A stretch of 64,000 nt of DNA from Roseivirga pacifica (GCF_900111145.1 NZ_FOIR01000002.1:1178001-1242000), one strand, 5' to 3'; numbered from the stretch's first letter, positions 8,302 to 17,881 are shown. Numbers and translations are program-made. Notes: generated by a model not told the origin, from the sequence alone.

Positions 8302-9921
8302 ATGGTAGAAACTGGTAAAAAATCGAACAAAGCCGGCTTAGAAGCAGCCGGGATTAAAAAAGTAAAAGAGGCTCACTGGAACCTAACTCCTACTGAGCTA
8401 ATTGAAGAAGCAATCAAAAATGGCGAAGGCAACTTAACCGACACCGGAGCCTTGATGTGCGACACCGGAAAATTCACCGGCCGCTCGCCTAAAGATCGCT
8501 TTATTGTTAGAGATGAAATGACTGAAGACAAGGTTTGGTGGGGCGACATCAACATTGGCGTAACTCCAGAATCTTTCGACAGAATTTATACTAAAATGAT
8601 CGGCTACCTTGAAGAGCGCAAAGTTTATGTGCGCGATGCTTATGCCGGTGCCGATAAAACCCATCGCCTTAAGTTACGTGTTATCAACACTTACGCTTGG
8701 CACAACCTCTTCTGCTACAACATGTTCATCCGTCCGGAAGAGTACAAACTGCCTGACTTTGAGCCAAACTTTACAATTATTTGTTGCCCAGAGTTTGAAG
8801 CAGACCCAGAAACAGACGGTGTTCGTCAATCGAACTTTGCGATTGTAAACTTCACCAAGCGTATGATCCTAATTGGTGGCACGCAGTATTCTGGTGAAAT
8901 GAAAAAAGGTATTTTCTCTGTATTGAACTTCTTGTTGCCAACTGTAGATGGCGTGCTTCCTATGCACTGCTCTGCCAACATGGGTATTAAAGAAAGAGAC
9001 ACTGCCATTTTCTTTGGTCTTTCAGGAACAGGAAAAACTACGCTTTCTGCCGATCCTAACCGTTTGTTGATCGGTGATGACGAGCACGGCTGGACAGCCA
9101 AAAACGTATTCAACTTTGAAGGTGGTTGCTATGCTAAGGCTATTGACCTTACAGAAGAAAACGAGCCTGATATCTTCAGAGCAATTAAGTACGGTGCAAT
9201 TGTAGAAAATACACGCTTTGTTCCTGGTACCAGAACGGTAGACTACACAAACACTACGGTAACTGAAAACACACGTGTTTCTTACCCAATCGACCACATT
9301 AACAACATTGCAGAACCATCAATTGGTGGTATTCCTAAAAACATCTTCTTCCTAACTTGCGATGCATACGGTGTTATGCCTCCAATTTTGAGGTTGAGCA
9401 AAGGTCAGGCGATGTACCACTTTATTTCTGGCTATACCTCTAAGGTAGCTGGTACCGAAGCTGGTGTAACAGAGCCTACTCCTGTATTCTCAGCATGTTT
9501 TGGTGCACCATTTATGCCATTGCACCCAACTAAATATGCCGAAATGCTAGGTGAGAAAATGGATCAGCACGGTGTTAACGTATGGTTGATCAACACTGGT
9601 TGGACTGGAGGTCCTTACGGAGTTGGTTCTAGAATTAAACTACGCTATACAAGAGCTATGATCTCTGCTGCACTTTCTGGTGTGTTGGACAACGTAGGTT
9701 ACAGAAAGCACTCAATATTCGGTGCCGAAATTCCTATGACCTGCCCAGATGTGCCAAGCGAAATTTTGAGCGCTAGAGAAACTTGGAAAGACGACAACGG
9801 TTTCTACGAAAAAGCGAACAAATTGGCGCGTATGTTCCAAGAGAATTTTAAGAAGTTTGAGTCTTACGCCAACGAAGAAATCTTGGCTGGTGGCCCAAAA
9901 CCGAGAGAAGACTACGCATAG
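8302..9921 (+). CDS. pckA: Phosphoenolpyruvate carboxykinase (ATP)
   Basis: This cytosolic enzyme converts oxaloacetate and ATP to PEP, CO2 and ADP, the entry step of gluconeogenesis. The 539 residues match the ATP-dependent family. Visible motifs are GRSPKDRF (60-67) for oxaloacetate binding, YSGEMKKG (196-203) and MHCSANMG (221-228) with the metal-binding Lys and His, the P-loop GLSGTGKTT (239-247) and GDDEHGW (258-264). The start ATG at 8302 is preceded by an A-rich leader with no Shine-Dalgarno, as usual in this phylum. A strong bidirectional terminator follows. Together with the peptide uptake genes upstream, this fits growth on amino acids or peptides, with glucose made by gluconeogenesis. 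Confidence 0.97.
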   Translation: MVETGKKSNKAGLEAAGIKKVKEAHWNLTPTELIEEAIKNGEGNLTDTGALMCDTGKFTGRSPKDRFIVRDEMTEDKVWWGDINIGVTPESFDRIYTKMIGYLEERKVYVRDAYAGADKTHRLKLRVINTYAWHNLFCYNMFIRPEEYKLPDFEPNFTIICCPEFEADPETDGVRQSNFAIVNFTKRMILIGGTQYSGEMKKGIFSVLNFLLPTVDGVLPMHCSANMGIKERDTAIFFGLSGTGKTTLSADPNRLLIGDDEHGWTAKNVFNFEGGCYAKAIDLTEENEPDIFRAIKYGAIVENTRFVPGTRTVDYTNTTVTENTRVSYPIDHINNIAEPSIGGIPKNIFFLTCDAYGVMPPILRLSKGQAMYHFISGYTSKVAGTEAGVTEPTPVFSACFGAPFMPLHPTKYAEMLGEKMDQHGVNVWLINTGWTGGPYGVGSRIKLRYTRAMISAALSGVLDNVGYRKHSIFGAEIPMTCPDVPSEILSARETWKDDNGFYEKANKLARMFQENFKKFESYANEEILAGGPKPREDYA

Positions 9922-9950
9922 TTTTCAACTAGCAGATAAAACACAAATAA

Positions 9951-9979
9951 AAAGCCCTATCCGTCTGATAGGGCTTTTT
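9951..9979 (+). terminator. Intrinsic terminator after pckA
   Basis: GCCCTATC (9954-9961) pairs with GATAGGGC (9967-9974) over a 5-nt loop, flanked by an A-rich stretch and TTTTT. It lies between convergent genes and can work in both directions. Confidence 0.85.
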
Positions 9980-10037
9980 CATTAGGAATTGCCAACCTAA
10001 TTCGACACTGTTTGTCTTAAATACTTTGTTGATTATT

Positions 10038-10646
10038 CTATCGCGCGAATGTAGTCTCTTCAGAAGCCTGCATCATGTCGAGTTTATTCTGCACAGTTTG
10101 CAGCTCGCGCTTCAATTTCATTTGCTTTTCTGTAGCCTGAAAACGCTGGTGGCGGTACTCTTCCATTATTTTAGAATAAGCAGCCTTAACACGCTTAACA
10201 ACAGCACATACATGCTTAATTCGGAAGTACAGAATAGTTGCTATTATGGCAAAAAAGCCCACAAACGACCATACCACAATATTATAAGCCGACTTTTCAA
10301 TGTTTAGACCAAGCACGCCTATTTGTCCATTTCTGGCTTCACTCTCATTTAAGCTAGCAGCAATTGTGGCGTAGTCACTTTTCAATGTTTCCAGATCCGA
10401 CTTAAGGGTGTTCACCTCAGACTCTAATGAGGCAATGCTTTTGTTGTACTCGAAAAGGCTATCGAGCATAGCCGACTTAAACTGAACCAACTTAGAGGTT
10501 CTTATCACTTTATAATCCTGATAAGACTCCGATTCATCGAGCAATTTTGAAAAATTTTCGTTTAGGCTTTCTTGGGCACTAAGCGTTTGGCCTGCAAAAA
10601 GTAGGCAGCAAGCCACAAGGGCAATGAGTAGTTGAGGTCGTTTCAT
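10038..10646 (-). CDS. Hypothetical secreted/inner-membrane coiled-coil protein
   Basis: A 202-residue protein that I do not recognise. It has a Sec signal peptide (residues 1-24, ending SAQ), a long heptad-like Leu/Ser/Glu segment (about 66-105) and one strong transmembrane helix (121-143). The basic C-terminus contains a second amphipathic helix (about 158-193). The layout predicts a periplasmic coiled coil anchored by one helix with a cytoplasmic basic tail. The ATG at 10646 was chosen over the TTG two codons upstream. It is a single-gene unit, convergent with pckA. Function is unknown. Confidence 0.8.
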   Translation of the reverse strand: MKRPQLLIALVACCLLFAGQTLSAQESLNENFSKLLDESESYQDYKVIRTSKLVQFKSAMLDSLFEYNKSIASLESEVNTLKSDLETLKSDYATIAASLNESEARNGQIGVLGLNIEKSAYNIVVWSFVGFFAIIATILYFRIKHVCAVVKRVKAAYSKIMEEYRHQRFQATEKQMKLKRELQTVQNKLDMMQASEETTFAR

Positions 10647-10953
10647 AGTCAAGTATTTCAGGCTAATTGTACGACCAAATTAATGAAAGCTTTAATTAGT
10701 TGATACATAATGGGATACAAAGCATTTTTTTGCACCCATCTGCCAAAAATGAGGTTAGAAAGTGAACCATACTTTCTCTAAATAGCGTTTTAGTCACTTT
10801 TTAAGGGTAAAAACCTTACTGCATTTTGACAGGTAAACTATGCAGTTTATCCAAACATACGTGCATTCGTAGGAGTTAAATAAACCCACTATGATATTGC
10901 TATCAATATCGCTAACTTAATTACCCTAATCTTGAACAAACCATCCGTGAACT
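10647..10953. other. 307-bp intergenic region upstream of the molybdenum hydroxylase genes
   Basis: This gap is AT-rich DNA between divergent genes. It must hold the promoters of both. Only a loose -7-like TAATCTTG (about 10927-10934) was seen before the iorA-like gene. No tRNA, small ORF or convincing riboswitch fold was found by eye. Confidence 0.5.
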
Positions 10954-11409
10954 ATGGCAAACTATACATTAACAATTAACGGCAAGCAAAAAACCGTTGA
11001 GGCAGACCCAGACACCCCAATGCTCTGGGTACTTCGCGATGCGCTTGACCTTAAAGGAACAAAATACGGTTGCGGAATTGGCCAGTGCGGTGCCTGCACC
11101 ATTCACATGAATGACAATGCAGTTCGCTCATGCCAAATTCCGGTATCAGCCATTGGCGAAAGCGCCATTACTACCATTGAAGGGCTTTCTGAAAAAGGTG
11201 ACCATCCGGTACAAGTAGCTTGGAAAAAGCACGATGTACCGCAATGTGGTTACTGCCAGGCAGGGCAAATTATGAATGCTGCTGCTTTGCTTAAAAGGAA
11301 TCCAAATCCGAGCACAGACGAAATTGCCGATGCTACCCATGGCAACATTTGCCGCTGTGGTACTTACAACAAAATTAAAGCAGCTGTAGCCGATGCTGCC
11401 GCTCAATAA
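10954..11409 (+). CDS. [2Fe-2S] subunit of xanthine-dehydrogenase-family molybdenum hydroxylase (IorA-like)
   Basis: A 151-residue electron-transfer subunit with two [2Fe-2S] clusters. Plant-type ferredoxin ligands are Cys40, Cys45, Cys48 and Cys60 (CGIGQCGAC). The second cluster uses Cys98, Cys101, Cys133 and Cys135 (CGYCQAG, CRCG). It passes electrons from the molybdenum subunit encoded 17 bp downstream. The size matches isoquinoline 1-oxidoreductase alpha and other two-subunit aldehyde/N-heterocycle oxidases, which lack an FAD subunit. No signal peptide is visible, so export would depend on the Tat-bearing partner. No cytochrome c subunit lies next to it. Confidence 0.93.
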   Translation: MANYTLTINGKQKTVEADPDTPMLWVLRDALDLKGTKYGCGIGQCGACTIHMNDNAVRSCQIPVSAIGESAITTIEGLSEKGDHPVQVAWKKHDVPQCGYCQAGQIMNAAALLKRNPNPSTDEIADATHGNICRCGTYNKIKAAVADAAAQ

Positions 11410-11426
11410 CCCTAAACGCAAGAACA

Positions 11427-13589
11427 ATGACATTGATTAAAACAAAAGTCGATAGAAGATCATTCTTGAAAACCTCTGCCCTAGCCGGTGGCGGTTTAAT
11501 GATTGGTTTTGCCTGGGGTTGTAGCCCGGCAGAAACCGTACGACCACCTGCTTCTGAGTGGTTCGACATTAATGCTTTTTTAACAATTGCCGACAATGGT
11601 GAAATTACCATTATGTCGCCAAACCCCGAAATTGGCCAGAATGTAAAGACTTCCATGCCAATGATAGTGGCCGAAGAATTAGACGCCAGCTGGGAGGATG
11701 TAATTGTAAAACAGGCTCCGTTAGACACCAAAAACTACCAACGCCAAGTGGCTGGTGGTAGCCAATCTATTCGCCAAGGCTGGCAAAGCCTAAGAATGGC
11801 TGGAGCAACAGCCCGCCACCTTATGGTGCTTACTGCCGCTAAAGAATGGGGCGTGGATGCTGCAAGCCTAAAAACAGAGAATGGCTATGTAGTTAACGGG
11901 AGTGAAAAGCGCTCTTATGGCGAGCTAGCGAGCAAAGCGGCTGGTATTGAAGTACCTGCCGAAGTGCCGCTTAAAGATCCTAAAGACTTTAAGATTATAG
12001 GAAAGAGTAAAAAGAACGTAGACCTTGACGAGATAGTAACCGGAAAACCACTTTTCGGGATTGACTACCAGAAAGAAGGAATGGTTTACGCAGCTGTTTT
12101 GCGTCCCCAAGCATTCGGCACAAGACTAAAAACGCTGGATGATACTGAAGCACGTAAAGTAAATGGTGTAATAGATGTCGTGAGGTTTACCGACCACACA
12201 TCTGATGCTGACAAAGCCCGAGGCGAGAAAGTGGCGGTAATTGCCACCAATACTTGGGCCGCCATTAAAGGCCAGCGTGCCCTAAAAGTTACTTGGGAAG
12301 ACAGCCAGCATAGAGAAAGTACTCCAGAGCACATTGCTAAACTAGATGCCGCCCTAAAAAAGGCAGATGGTAAATCGGAAAGGCGAAACGATGGCAACAT
12401 AAATAAAGCCTTTGCTGAGGCAGATGGTGTTTTTGAAAAGTCGTACGAAGCTCCATTCTTACCGCACAACACATTGGAGCCAATGAACTTTTTTGCCGAT
12501 GTGACGGATGAAAAAGTAGAACTGATGGGACCAATTCAGACTCCACAGTGGTCGTTAGGCACTATTGCGCAGCTATTGGGCAGAGACGAATCGGAAATAT
12601 CCATTGGCATGACGCGTATGGGCGGTGGTTTTGGCAGAAGACTGTATGGTGACTTTGTGGTGGAAGCCGCTGCAATCTCCAACAAAATCAGGAAACCAGT
12701 AAAACTACAGTATACCAGAGAAGACGATATGACAGCTGGTATTTACAGACCATCTTCTAAATACCGATTCAAAGCGGCTTATAAAAATGGTAAGGTTACA
12801 GGCTACCATTTAACCGGAGCAGGAATAAGAATGGGCGGTACAACACGCGAACATTGGTTCCCTGCAGGTGGCATTGAAAACTACAGAGTGGATTCGCACA
12901 ACATTGATAGTAACATTACTACCGGTGCTTGGCGTGCGCCTGTCACCAACTTTTTAGCTGTGGCAGAGCAAAGCTTTTTCGATGAACTGGCTGAAGAAAT
13001 GGGCATTGATGCCATTCAGTTAAGGCTAGACATCTTAGAGCAAGCCAAGAGCAATCCTTTTGGAGAGCCGTTAGACTATGAACCGGAAAAAATGATTGGT
13101 GTAATAAAACTAGCTGCTGATAAAGGCAACTGGGGCAAAGCGCCAAACGGTGTTAGCAAAGGCTTTAGCAGCTATTACTCGCACAATACTTATGTGGCCG
13201 AAGTTGTAGACGTAGTTACAGAAAACGGACAACCTAGGGTTAGCAACATTACCGTGGCCGTTGACTGTGGAATAGTTGTAAACCCAGATGCAGCCATTAA
13301 CCAAGTACAAGGCGGTGCTGTTGACGGTATTGGCCACGCCATGTATGGTGACTTTGGTTTCGAAAACGGAACTCCTCAGGCCAATAACTTTGATAAGTTT
13401 AGGCTTATTAGGTCGAAAGAAGCGCCATCGGTTGATGTGCATTTTGTAGAAAGCTTAAATAGCCCAACTGGACTGGGCGAACCTTCCCTACCACCGGCTG
13501 GCGGTGCTTTGGCCAACGCCATCGCTGCAGCTACCGGACGAAGGATTTATAAAATACCTTTCGCTAAGCAAGACTTAGCCATGGGATAA
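11427..13589 (+). CDS. Molybdopterin-binding subunit of IorB-type aldehyde/N-heterocycle oxidoreductase
   Basis: The 720-residue catalytic subunit, carrying the molybdenum cytosine dinucleotide cofactor. A twin-arginine signal (DRRSFLKTS, Arg10-Arg11) precedes a hydrophobic segment ending GFAWGC, so it is exported folded, possibly as a Tat lipoprotein on Cys32. Cofactor motifs include GGGFGRRLYGDFVVEAA in the middle and GLGEPSLPPAGGA near the C-terminus, where the Glu is the catalytic base of the family. The substrate (an aldehyde, isoquinoline or nicotinate-like heterocycle) cannot be read from sequence. It forms an operon with the iron-sulfur subunit, followed by a terminator. Confidence 0.93.
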   Translation: MTLIKTKVDRRSFLKTSALAGGGLMIGFAWGCSPAETVRPPASEWFDINAFLTIADNGEITIMSPNPEIGQNVKTSMPMIVAEELDASWEDVIVKQAPLDTKNYQRQVAGGSQSIRQGWQSLRMAGATARHLMVLTAAKEWGVDAASLKTENGYVVNGSEKRSYGELASKAAGIEVPAEVPLKDPKDFKIIGKSKKNVDLDEIVTGKPLFGIDYQKEGMVYAAVLRPQAFGTRLKTLDDTEARKVNGVIDVVRFTDHTSDADKARGEKVAVIATNTWAAIKGQRALKVTWEDSQHRESTPEHIAKLDAALKKADGKSERRNDGNINKAFAEADGVFEKSYEAPFLPHNTLEPMNFFADVTDEKVELMGPIQTPQWSLGTIAQLLGRDESEISIGMTRMGGGFGRRLYGDFVVEAAAISNKIRKPVKLQYTREDDMTAGIYRPSSKYRFKAAYKNGKVTGYHLTGAGIRMGGTTREHWFPAGGIENYRVDSHNIDSNITTGAWRAPVTNFLAVAEQSFFDELAEEMGIDAIQLRLDILEQAKSNPFGEPLDYEPEKMIGVIKLAADKGNWGKAPNGVSKGFSSYYSHNTYVAEVVDVVTENGQPRVSNITVAVDCGIVVNPDAAINQVQGGAVDGIGHAMYGDFGFENGTPQANNFDKFRLIRSKEAPSVDVHFVESLNSPTGLGEPSLPPAGGALANAIAAATGRRIYKIPFAKQDLAMG

Positions 13590-13594
13590 TATTA

Positions 13595-13619
13595 AGGGGT
13601 GATTTTTTCACCCCTTTTT
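13595..13619 (+). terminator. Intrinsic terminator after the molybdenum hydroxylase operon
   Basis: GGGGTGA (13596-13602) pairs with TCACCCC (13608-13614) over a T-rich loop, followed by TTTTT. Confidence 0.85.
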
Positions 13620-13662
13620 CTTTATATTCACAAGCTAACTTTCTTCCTAAAAAGGTACTGGC

Positions 13663-14397
13663 TTGACAAACAATTACACACGCAACATACTATTAATCTT
13701 TCTCTTGTGCTCAGCACTCTTTCTACTGCAAAGTTGCGAAGTAGGATATGGTATTGCCAACATTTCGGACCCGGCTGCCCCCATGCACAAGCCAAACTAC
13801 ACCGACACCACCACTCAAACCACTAAAGCAGAGTTTATAAGCGCCAAACTGTCTCTTGGTGAGGGTTATAGAGAAACTGATAATATGGAAAGTGGCAGCA
13901 TTTGGCTATACCAGTCTATCGTAAAAAAGAAGTACGATCTCTCCACAGGAGCCTTAGCTTATTTTGGCAATTATCAACCAAACGGCATGATCGCCCCTTT
14001 CGATCAAAAGGTTGGCTTTTATGGCCTAGGCCTATCTCACGAAGGCAACTTAAGAATAGGTACTAGAAGAAAGTGGTGGCACATTGGCTATAAAACCTCG
14101 CTTTTTTATGAAGATGGAGCTTATGACGAGTTCAAGCGTAGTGCAGATCAAACAATTCCCGGATTTCTTCACATGCACCCCTCTAAACTTAATTTCTATT
14201 TAGGTTATAAAGTATCGCTGCATCCTACGGAAAACCTCGGTTTTTACTACAGCCTTGGAGCCATTACCGCATCAGAAACCAATCCTACGCTTGGCCTAGG
14301 TACTTTTTTAAAGCATGAAAATTGGGTGTTTGATGTAAATGTTACCGTTACAGACTTTGCTGTGGCCAACTTTGGCTTTCACTACCAGCTAAAATAA
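13663..14397 (+). CDS. Hypothetical lipoprotein, predicted beta-rich (TTG start)
   Basis: A 244-residue protein that I do not recognise. It begins with a hydrophobic signal and lipobox (LLQSC, Cys25), so it is probably a lipoprotein. The rest alternates short aromatic/polar strands (GFYGLGLSHEGNLRIG, FYLGYKVSL, FGFHYQLK) and ends in an aromatic-rich strand, which resembles a small outer-membrane barrel or a surface beta protein. The only start that keeps the signal peptide is TTG at 13663: an in-frame TAA lies at 13648-13650 and no ATG precedes the lipobox. It follows the terminator of the previous operon and is followed by a MITE-like repeat. Confidence 0.75.
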   Translation: MTNNYTRNILLIFLLCSALFLLQSCEVGYGIANISDPAAPMHKPNYTDTTTQTTKAEFISAKLSLGEGYRETDNMESGSIWLYQSIVKKKYDLSTGALAYFGNYQPNGMIAPFDQKVGFYGLGLSHEGNLRIGTRRKWWHIGYKTSLFYEDGAYDEFKRSADQTIPGFLHMHPSKLNFYLGYKVSLHPTENLGFYYSLGAITASETNPTLGLGTFLKHENWVFDVNVTVTDFAVANFGFHYQLK

Positions 14398-14494
14398 AGA
14401 GGCCGTCTCAAAAGCTTAACGTCATCCTGAGGAAGGAAATCTCTCGATAGAGAAATGGCCGACCGAAAGGATCTGCTTGTTTAAGACAGCCTCT
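14398..14494. repeat. MITE-like inverted-repeat element, copy A
   Basis: A 97-bp non-coding element with imperfect terminal inverted repeats: the left end AGAGGCCGTCTCAAA matches the reverse complement of the right end TTTAAGACAGCCTCT with few mismatches. Inside is CGTCATCCTGAGG, a motif resembling dispersed intergenic repeats known in other bacteria. A second, 152-bp member with the same ends lies at 33134-33285. No ORF is present. Confidence 0.65.
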
Positions 14495-14520
14495 ATCTAT
14501 AGGGGTAAATTATTGGTTAC

Positions 14521-14808
14521 TTAAGACTCTTGCTTTAACGCTACTTCTTTAGCTGGCTTTCTATACTTGTAAAAACCATAAACAGCTACCACTCCCCAAA
14601 ACAGGTTGGCCATAGCCGCAGCATAGGAGTAATCATACACCGTATTAATTACCAGAAAAATACTTCCGAGAATATTATAAGTGTGATACTTAATGGTTTT
14701 GAGTGTCCAAACACCTCTGTTCAACTGTAAGTATGATACAATAAAAAGCACAGTGCCTACCCAGCCAACTAACTGCACTACAAAAGAAGTAAGCGTTATT
14801 CCGAACAT
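14521..14808 (-). CDS. Small membrane protein of the CBU_0592 family
   Basis: A 95-residue protein with three hydrophobic segments (FVVQLVGWVGTVLFIVSYL, YNILGSIFLVINTVY, AAAMANLFWGVVAVYGFY). The pattern resembles the CBU_0592-type small membrane proteins of unknown function. The ATG at 14808 starts 3 nt after the phosphodiesterase stop, so the two are translationally close and form an operon; an upstream TTG at 14832 would overlap the neighbour. As last gene of the SusCD locus 1 operon it could be a passenger. It has no catalytic motif. Confidence 0.8.
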   Translation of the reverse strand: MFGITLTSFVVQLVGWVGTVLFIVSYLQLNRGVWTLKTIKYHTYNILGSIFLVINTVYDYSYAAAMANLFWGVVAVYGFYKYRKPAKEVALKQES

Positions 14809-14810
14809 AT

Positions 14811-16040
14811 TTATTTGTCTAAAACCAACCAAACATTGGTTGAATTGTGTTTTCCTTCAAGCAAGAACTTATAAGTTCCGCCCTTTTCTAGCTGAATGGA
14901 CTTAGTGAAAGTACCCTCAGTCAATTTAGCCTTGCCAAGCTTTTTGTAATCGTCTTTTCCACCTGTTTTAAAGTTGTTAGTAGCAGCCATGTAAACGGTC
15001 ACGTTTCCTCCTGCCGACCCTTGAGACCAACTTAAGGTAAGTTTGCCATTTTCGTAGTTTGCTACAGCATCGAACAACGATACATCTCCTAGCCATGAGA
15101 CACCGTCCACCTCTTGTGCTATGTCTTTTGGCATTTCTACATTTAGGTGCTTAAGAACAGTAGGCATAATATCTACCACTGGTGGTGTACTTTCAAACCT
15201 GGCATTCAAATTTTGAGCATTTGTAGCCGCCCAAGTAGTTCGTTCACGCTCCGACTGACCACCGTGTCCTTTGCCATTGCTCTCGGTTCTACCATGATCT
15301 GTAGTGACAGTAAGTAGCCACTCTTCGCCAAACTGTTCTTGGCGATACTTTATGGCTTCCCAAATTCTGCCAATTTGCGCATCGGCCTTTTCCACAGCAT
15401 CAATCATTTGCGGGCTATCGCCAAAGGCATGCCCCATATCGTCAGTATATTCCAAATACACCCACGAAACATCCGGAGCATCAGCCTTAATTGTTTCGGC
15501 TGCCTTGTCCGTTACAAACTCGTCAATGTTATAGATGAATATTCTGCTATTGCCATGCGGAAATTGTACAGTATCTAGCTCATAGCCATCGTACGCAATG
15601 TCCATTATTTTTCCACCGGCCTCAGCCTTTCCATCACCAATAAGTTTGGTTCTATTATCTAACCAAGTAGAAAATATAGCCGTCTTTTTCTCAGGTGCTT
15701 GTGCCTTCACTACATGAAAAACATTCCAATAATTGTAGTTAGGATTTTTCACCCCATTGCCCCAAACATTATGCTTGTTGCCCCATACACCGGTGATCAT
15801 ATTCATATAACCAGGTGCAGAAATGGTTGGCGTTTGGCTGTACATATCTTTACCACCACCTTGGTAGGCTCTGGTATAGCCACCAACAGCTGCAATCTCG
15901 TCAATTGCCGGAGTAGCCACCTGCTCTAATACATCGGCAGGTACGCCATCAATCAAAATCATTACTGCCTTACGTTGCGCATGCACGGACATAGCGAACA
16001 CCAACAACACAGCAGACATTAAAACTTTCAAATGCTTCAT
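14811..16040 (-). CDS. Secreted type I phosphodiesterase/nucleotide pyrophosphatase (alkaline phosphatase superfamily)
   Basis: A 409-residue exported phosphatase-superfamily enzyme. The signal peptide ends SVHAQ. LIDGVPADV holds the first metal-binding Asp, SQTPTISAPGYMNM the Thr/Ser nucleophile region, YTDDMGHAFG and TTDHGR further metal ligands, and GHGG another. From about residue 325 a small beta-rich C-terminal domain follows. NPP-type homologues hydrolyse phosphodiesters or phosphomonoesters of nucleotides and lipids. It is encoded downstream of a SusCD pair, so it may release the ligand imported by that pair. A hairpin plus T-tract ends exactly at its start codon, suggesting that its expression is reduced relative to susCD. 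Confidence 0.88.
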   Translation of the reverse strand: MKHLKVLMSAVLLVFAMSVHAQRKAVMILIDGVPADVLEQVATPAIDEIAAVGGYTRAYQGGGKDMYSQTPTISAPGYMNMITGVWGNKHNVWGNGVKNPNYNYWNVFHVVKAQAPEKKTAIFSTWLDNRTKLIGDGKAEAGGKIMDIAYDGYELDTVQFPHGNSRIFIYNIDEFVTDKAAETIKADAPDVSWVYLEYTDDMGHAFGDSPQMIDAVEKADAQIGRIWEAIKYRQEQFGEEWLLTVTTDHGRTESNGKGHGGQSERERTTWAATNAQNLNARFESTPPVVDIMPTVLKHLNVEMPKDIAQEVDGVSWLGDVSLFDAVANYENGKLTLSWSQGSAGGNVTVYMAATNNFKTGGKDDYKKLGKAKLTEGTFTKSIQLEKGGTYKFLLEGKHNSTNVWLVLDK

Positions 16041-16078
16041 AATAAAAAATTGGGGAAGACAGGTTGGACGCCTTCCCC
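16041..16078 (-). terminator. Terminator/attenuator hairpin between susD and the phosphodiesterase gene
   Basis: On the minus strand GGGGAAG (16078-16072) pairs with CTTCCCC (16058-16052) over a 13-nt loop and is followed by AATTTTTTATT, which runs directly into the ATG at 16040. Being inside a same-strand gene series, it probably acts as a partial terminator. Confidence 0.65.
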
Positions 16079-16099
16079 TGTTAAGTGAATCAATTTAAC

Positions 16100-17881
16100 C
16101 TAATCCCAACCGAATATCTGAGTAAGATTCGGATTTAAACGAACCTGGTTTGCCGGTACCGGACGGTAGTAGAATTTAGGATCATCAAATGTTCCTCTTT
16201 CTACAGTAGCCACAACGTAGCCACTTGTCCCTTCCGAAAGGAAAACACCTACATTCTCGCCTACCGAACCTGCTCTGTAGTACACCAGTTGCACACCCAA
16301 AGAGTTCTCTTCTTTATCTTCAGGAATAGACTGATCGGCTGGCAACAACACAATATCCTCAATTCCATCGCCTGTTAAGTCGTGCTTACCCAAGCCTCTG
16401 AAATAAAGCCCTTTCGGTTCTGCCTCAATCAGTTTACCTGCTTCCCAACGCATCAAATCATCGTGACGGTAGCCTTCAAGCGCCAACTCTACCCTGCGCT
16501 CTCTTCTTATTTCTGCCAAAAGTGGGCTAATGCCAGCGTATTTAGCACTTTGGTAAGCATCGGTACCCACTCCCATAGTCATGTGCGGCATACCCGCCCT
16601 ATCTCGCAGCTGGTTGATTGTTCTATCAAGGTCAGCTTGAGTAATGTTACCCAGTTCGGCTTTTGCTTCTGCATTAATCAAAAGTACTTCTGCAAAACGT
16701 AGCACTGGAATATCAAGGCTATTGATATAAGACTGATCCGTAAGGTTAACAAAACCCTTTATTTGGTGATAACCAGTAAAGTTTTTCGCCAATTGCTGCA
16801 CGTAAATTCCACCACCTTGAGAGTAAGTTCTGGTGTTATTGTTTTCCCAACCCGGGAACGCAAATGTCTGGTACATACGCGGATCTCTATCTTCAAACTC
16901 AGTTACAAAATCGAAAGATTCGTAACCAGCCTGATCTGTATAAGAAGTACCATCTGCCTTTAAATAAGCCTGAACCAAGTCTTTAGCCGGGCTCACTTCG
17001 TAGTTTCCAAAAAGTGTTTCACCCCAACCGCTATTTCTTACTTGGTCTTCGCTGTACACTGCAAAAATCACTTCCGAATTACCATTTAGGTTGGCGTTTG
17101 TAAACAAACTGCCATAATCGCTAGCTACGTTGCCTGTGTTGTAAATAGCAAACGGTCCGTTGTTAATGATATCGTTAGTGATTTGCTCAGCCATTTGCAA
17201 AAACTCATTGGCCGTACCCTGCAAACCCAACTCAGTGTGATACTTTCTGAAAGTACCTTCGTGCAAGGCCGCACGTGCCATATACACTTTCACTACCCAA
17301 TTGTTAATCGCACCATCAGGCTGATCAACAAATACATGGTCAATAGCAAATTGGTAATCTTCAAATACCTTTTCTACCACAAACTCGCGCGGGTCGCGGG
17401 CTTTCATTAAAGCCTCAGTATCATCTGTATTAATTACAAAATCATAGTAAGGCACATCAGAGTAACGCTTTACCATGCCGTAGTAAAAGTTCGCTCTAAA
17501 GAATCTCGCAAGTCCTTCAAAGTGATCCATTTTCTCTTGATCTAAATCAGCCTTTTCAAAGTTTTCCAAGAAAAGGTTTACAGACCTAAGGGTACCCCAG
17601 CCCCAGCCACCTGTAACGGTGGTGGAAGATGGCGTACTAACCATCATTGTTTTAAGCTCTGTATTACCAGTTGTACCCGCATTATCCGTTGCTCTATCGT
17701 TGTAGTAAATTCCCGTACCAGGAAAGTTGTACAAGCTGTTGATGTAGATATTTAGGTCCTCCTCTGTATTGAAGAAGTTTTCTGTACCAATTGAAGTTTC
17801 TGGAACCACCTCCAGAAAGTCATCTTCACAGCTGAAAACCGCAAAAATGGCTGCCAATAAAATGTATTTAAGATTTTTCAT
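16100..17881 (-). CDS. SusD/RagB family outer-membrane nutrient-binding lipoprotein
   Basis: The 593-residue lid protein of a SusCD nutrient importer. A lipoprotein signal ends AVFSC (Cys18), followed by acidic residues (EDD) typical of a surface-export signal. TPR-like helices carry family motifs such as GLARFFRANFYYGMVKRY near residue 128 and RFAEVLLINAEAKAELG near residue 400. The C-terminal part ends in NPNLTQIFGWD. It caps the TonB-dependent channel encoded 27 bp upstream. The ligand is unknown. Neighbouring phosphodiesterase suggests a phosphate-containing ligand, which is inference only. Confidence 0.95.
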   Translation of the reverse strand: MKNLKYILLAAIFAVFSCEDDFLEVVPETSIGTENFFNTEEDLNIYINSLYNFPGTGIYYNDRATDNAGTTGNTELKTMMVSTPSSTTVTGGWGWGTLRSVNLFLENFEKADLDQEKMDHFEGLARFFRANFYYGMVKRYSDVPYYDFVINTDDTEALMKARDPREFVVEKVFEDYQFAIDHVFVDQPDGAINNWVVKVYMARAALHEGTFRKYHTELGLQGTANEFLQMAEQITNDIINNGPFAIYNTGNVASDYGSLFTNANLNGNSEVIFAVYSEDQVRNSGWGETLFGNYEVSPAKDLVQAYLKADGTSYTDQAGYESFDFVTEFEDRDPRMYQTFAFPGWENNNTRTYSQGGGIYVQQLAKNFTGYHQIKGFVNLTDQSYINSLDIPVLRFAEVLLINAEAKAELGNITQADLDRTINQLRDRAGMPHMTMGVGTDAYQSAKYAGISPLLAEIRRERRVELALEGYRHDDLMRWEAGKLIEAEPKGLYFRGLGKHDLTGDGIEDIVLLPADQSIPEDKEENSLGVQLVYYRAGSVGENVGVFLSEGTSGYVVATVERGTFDDPKFYYRPVPANQVRLNPNLTQIFGWD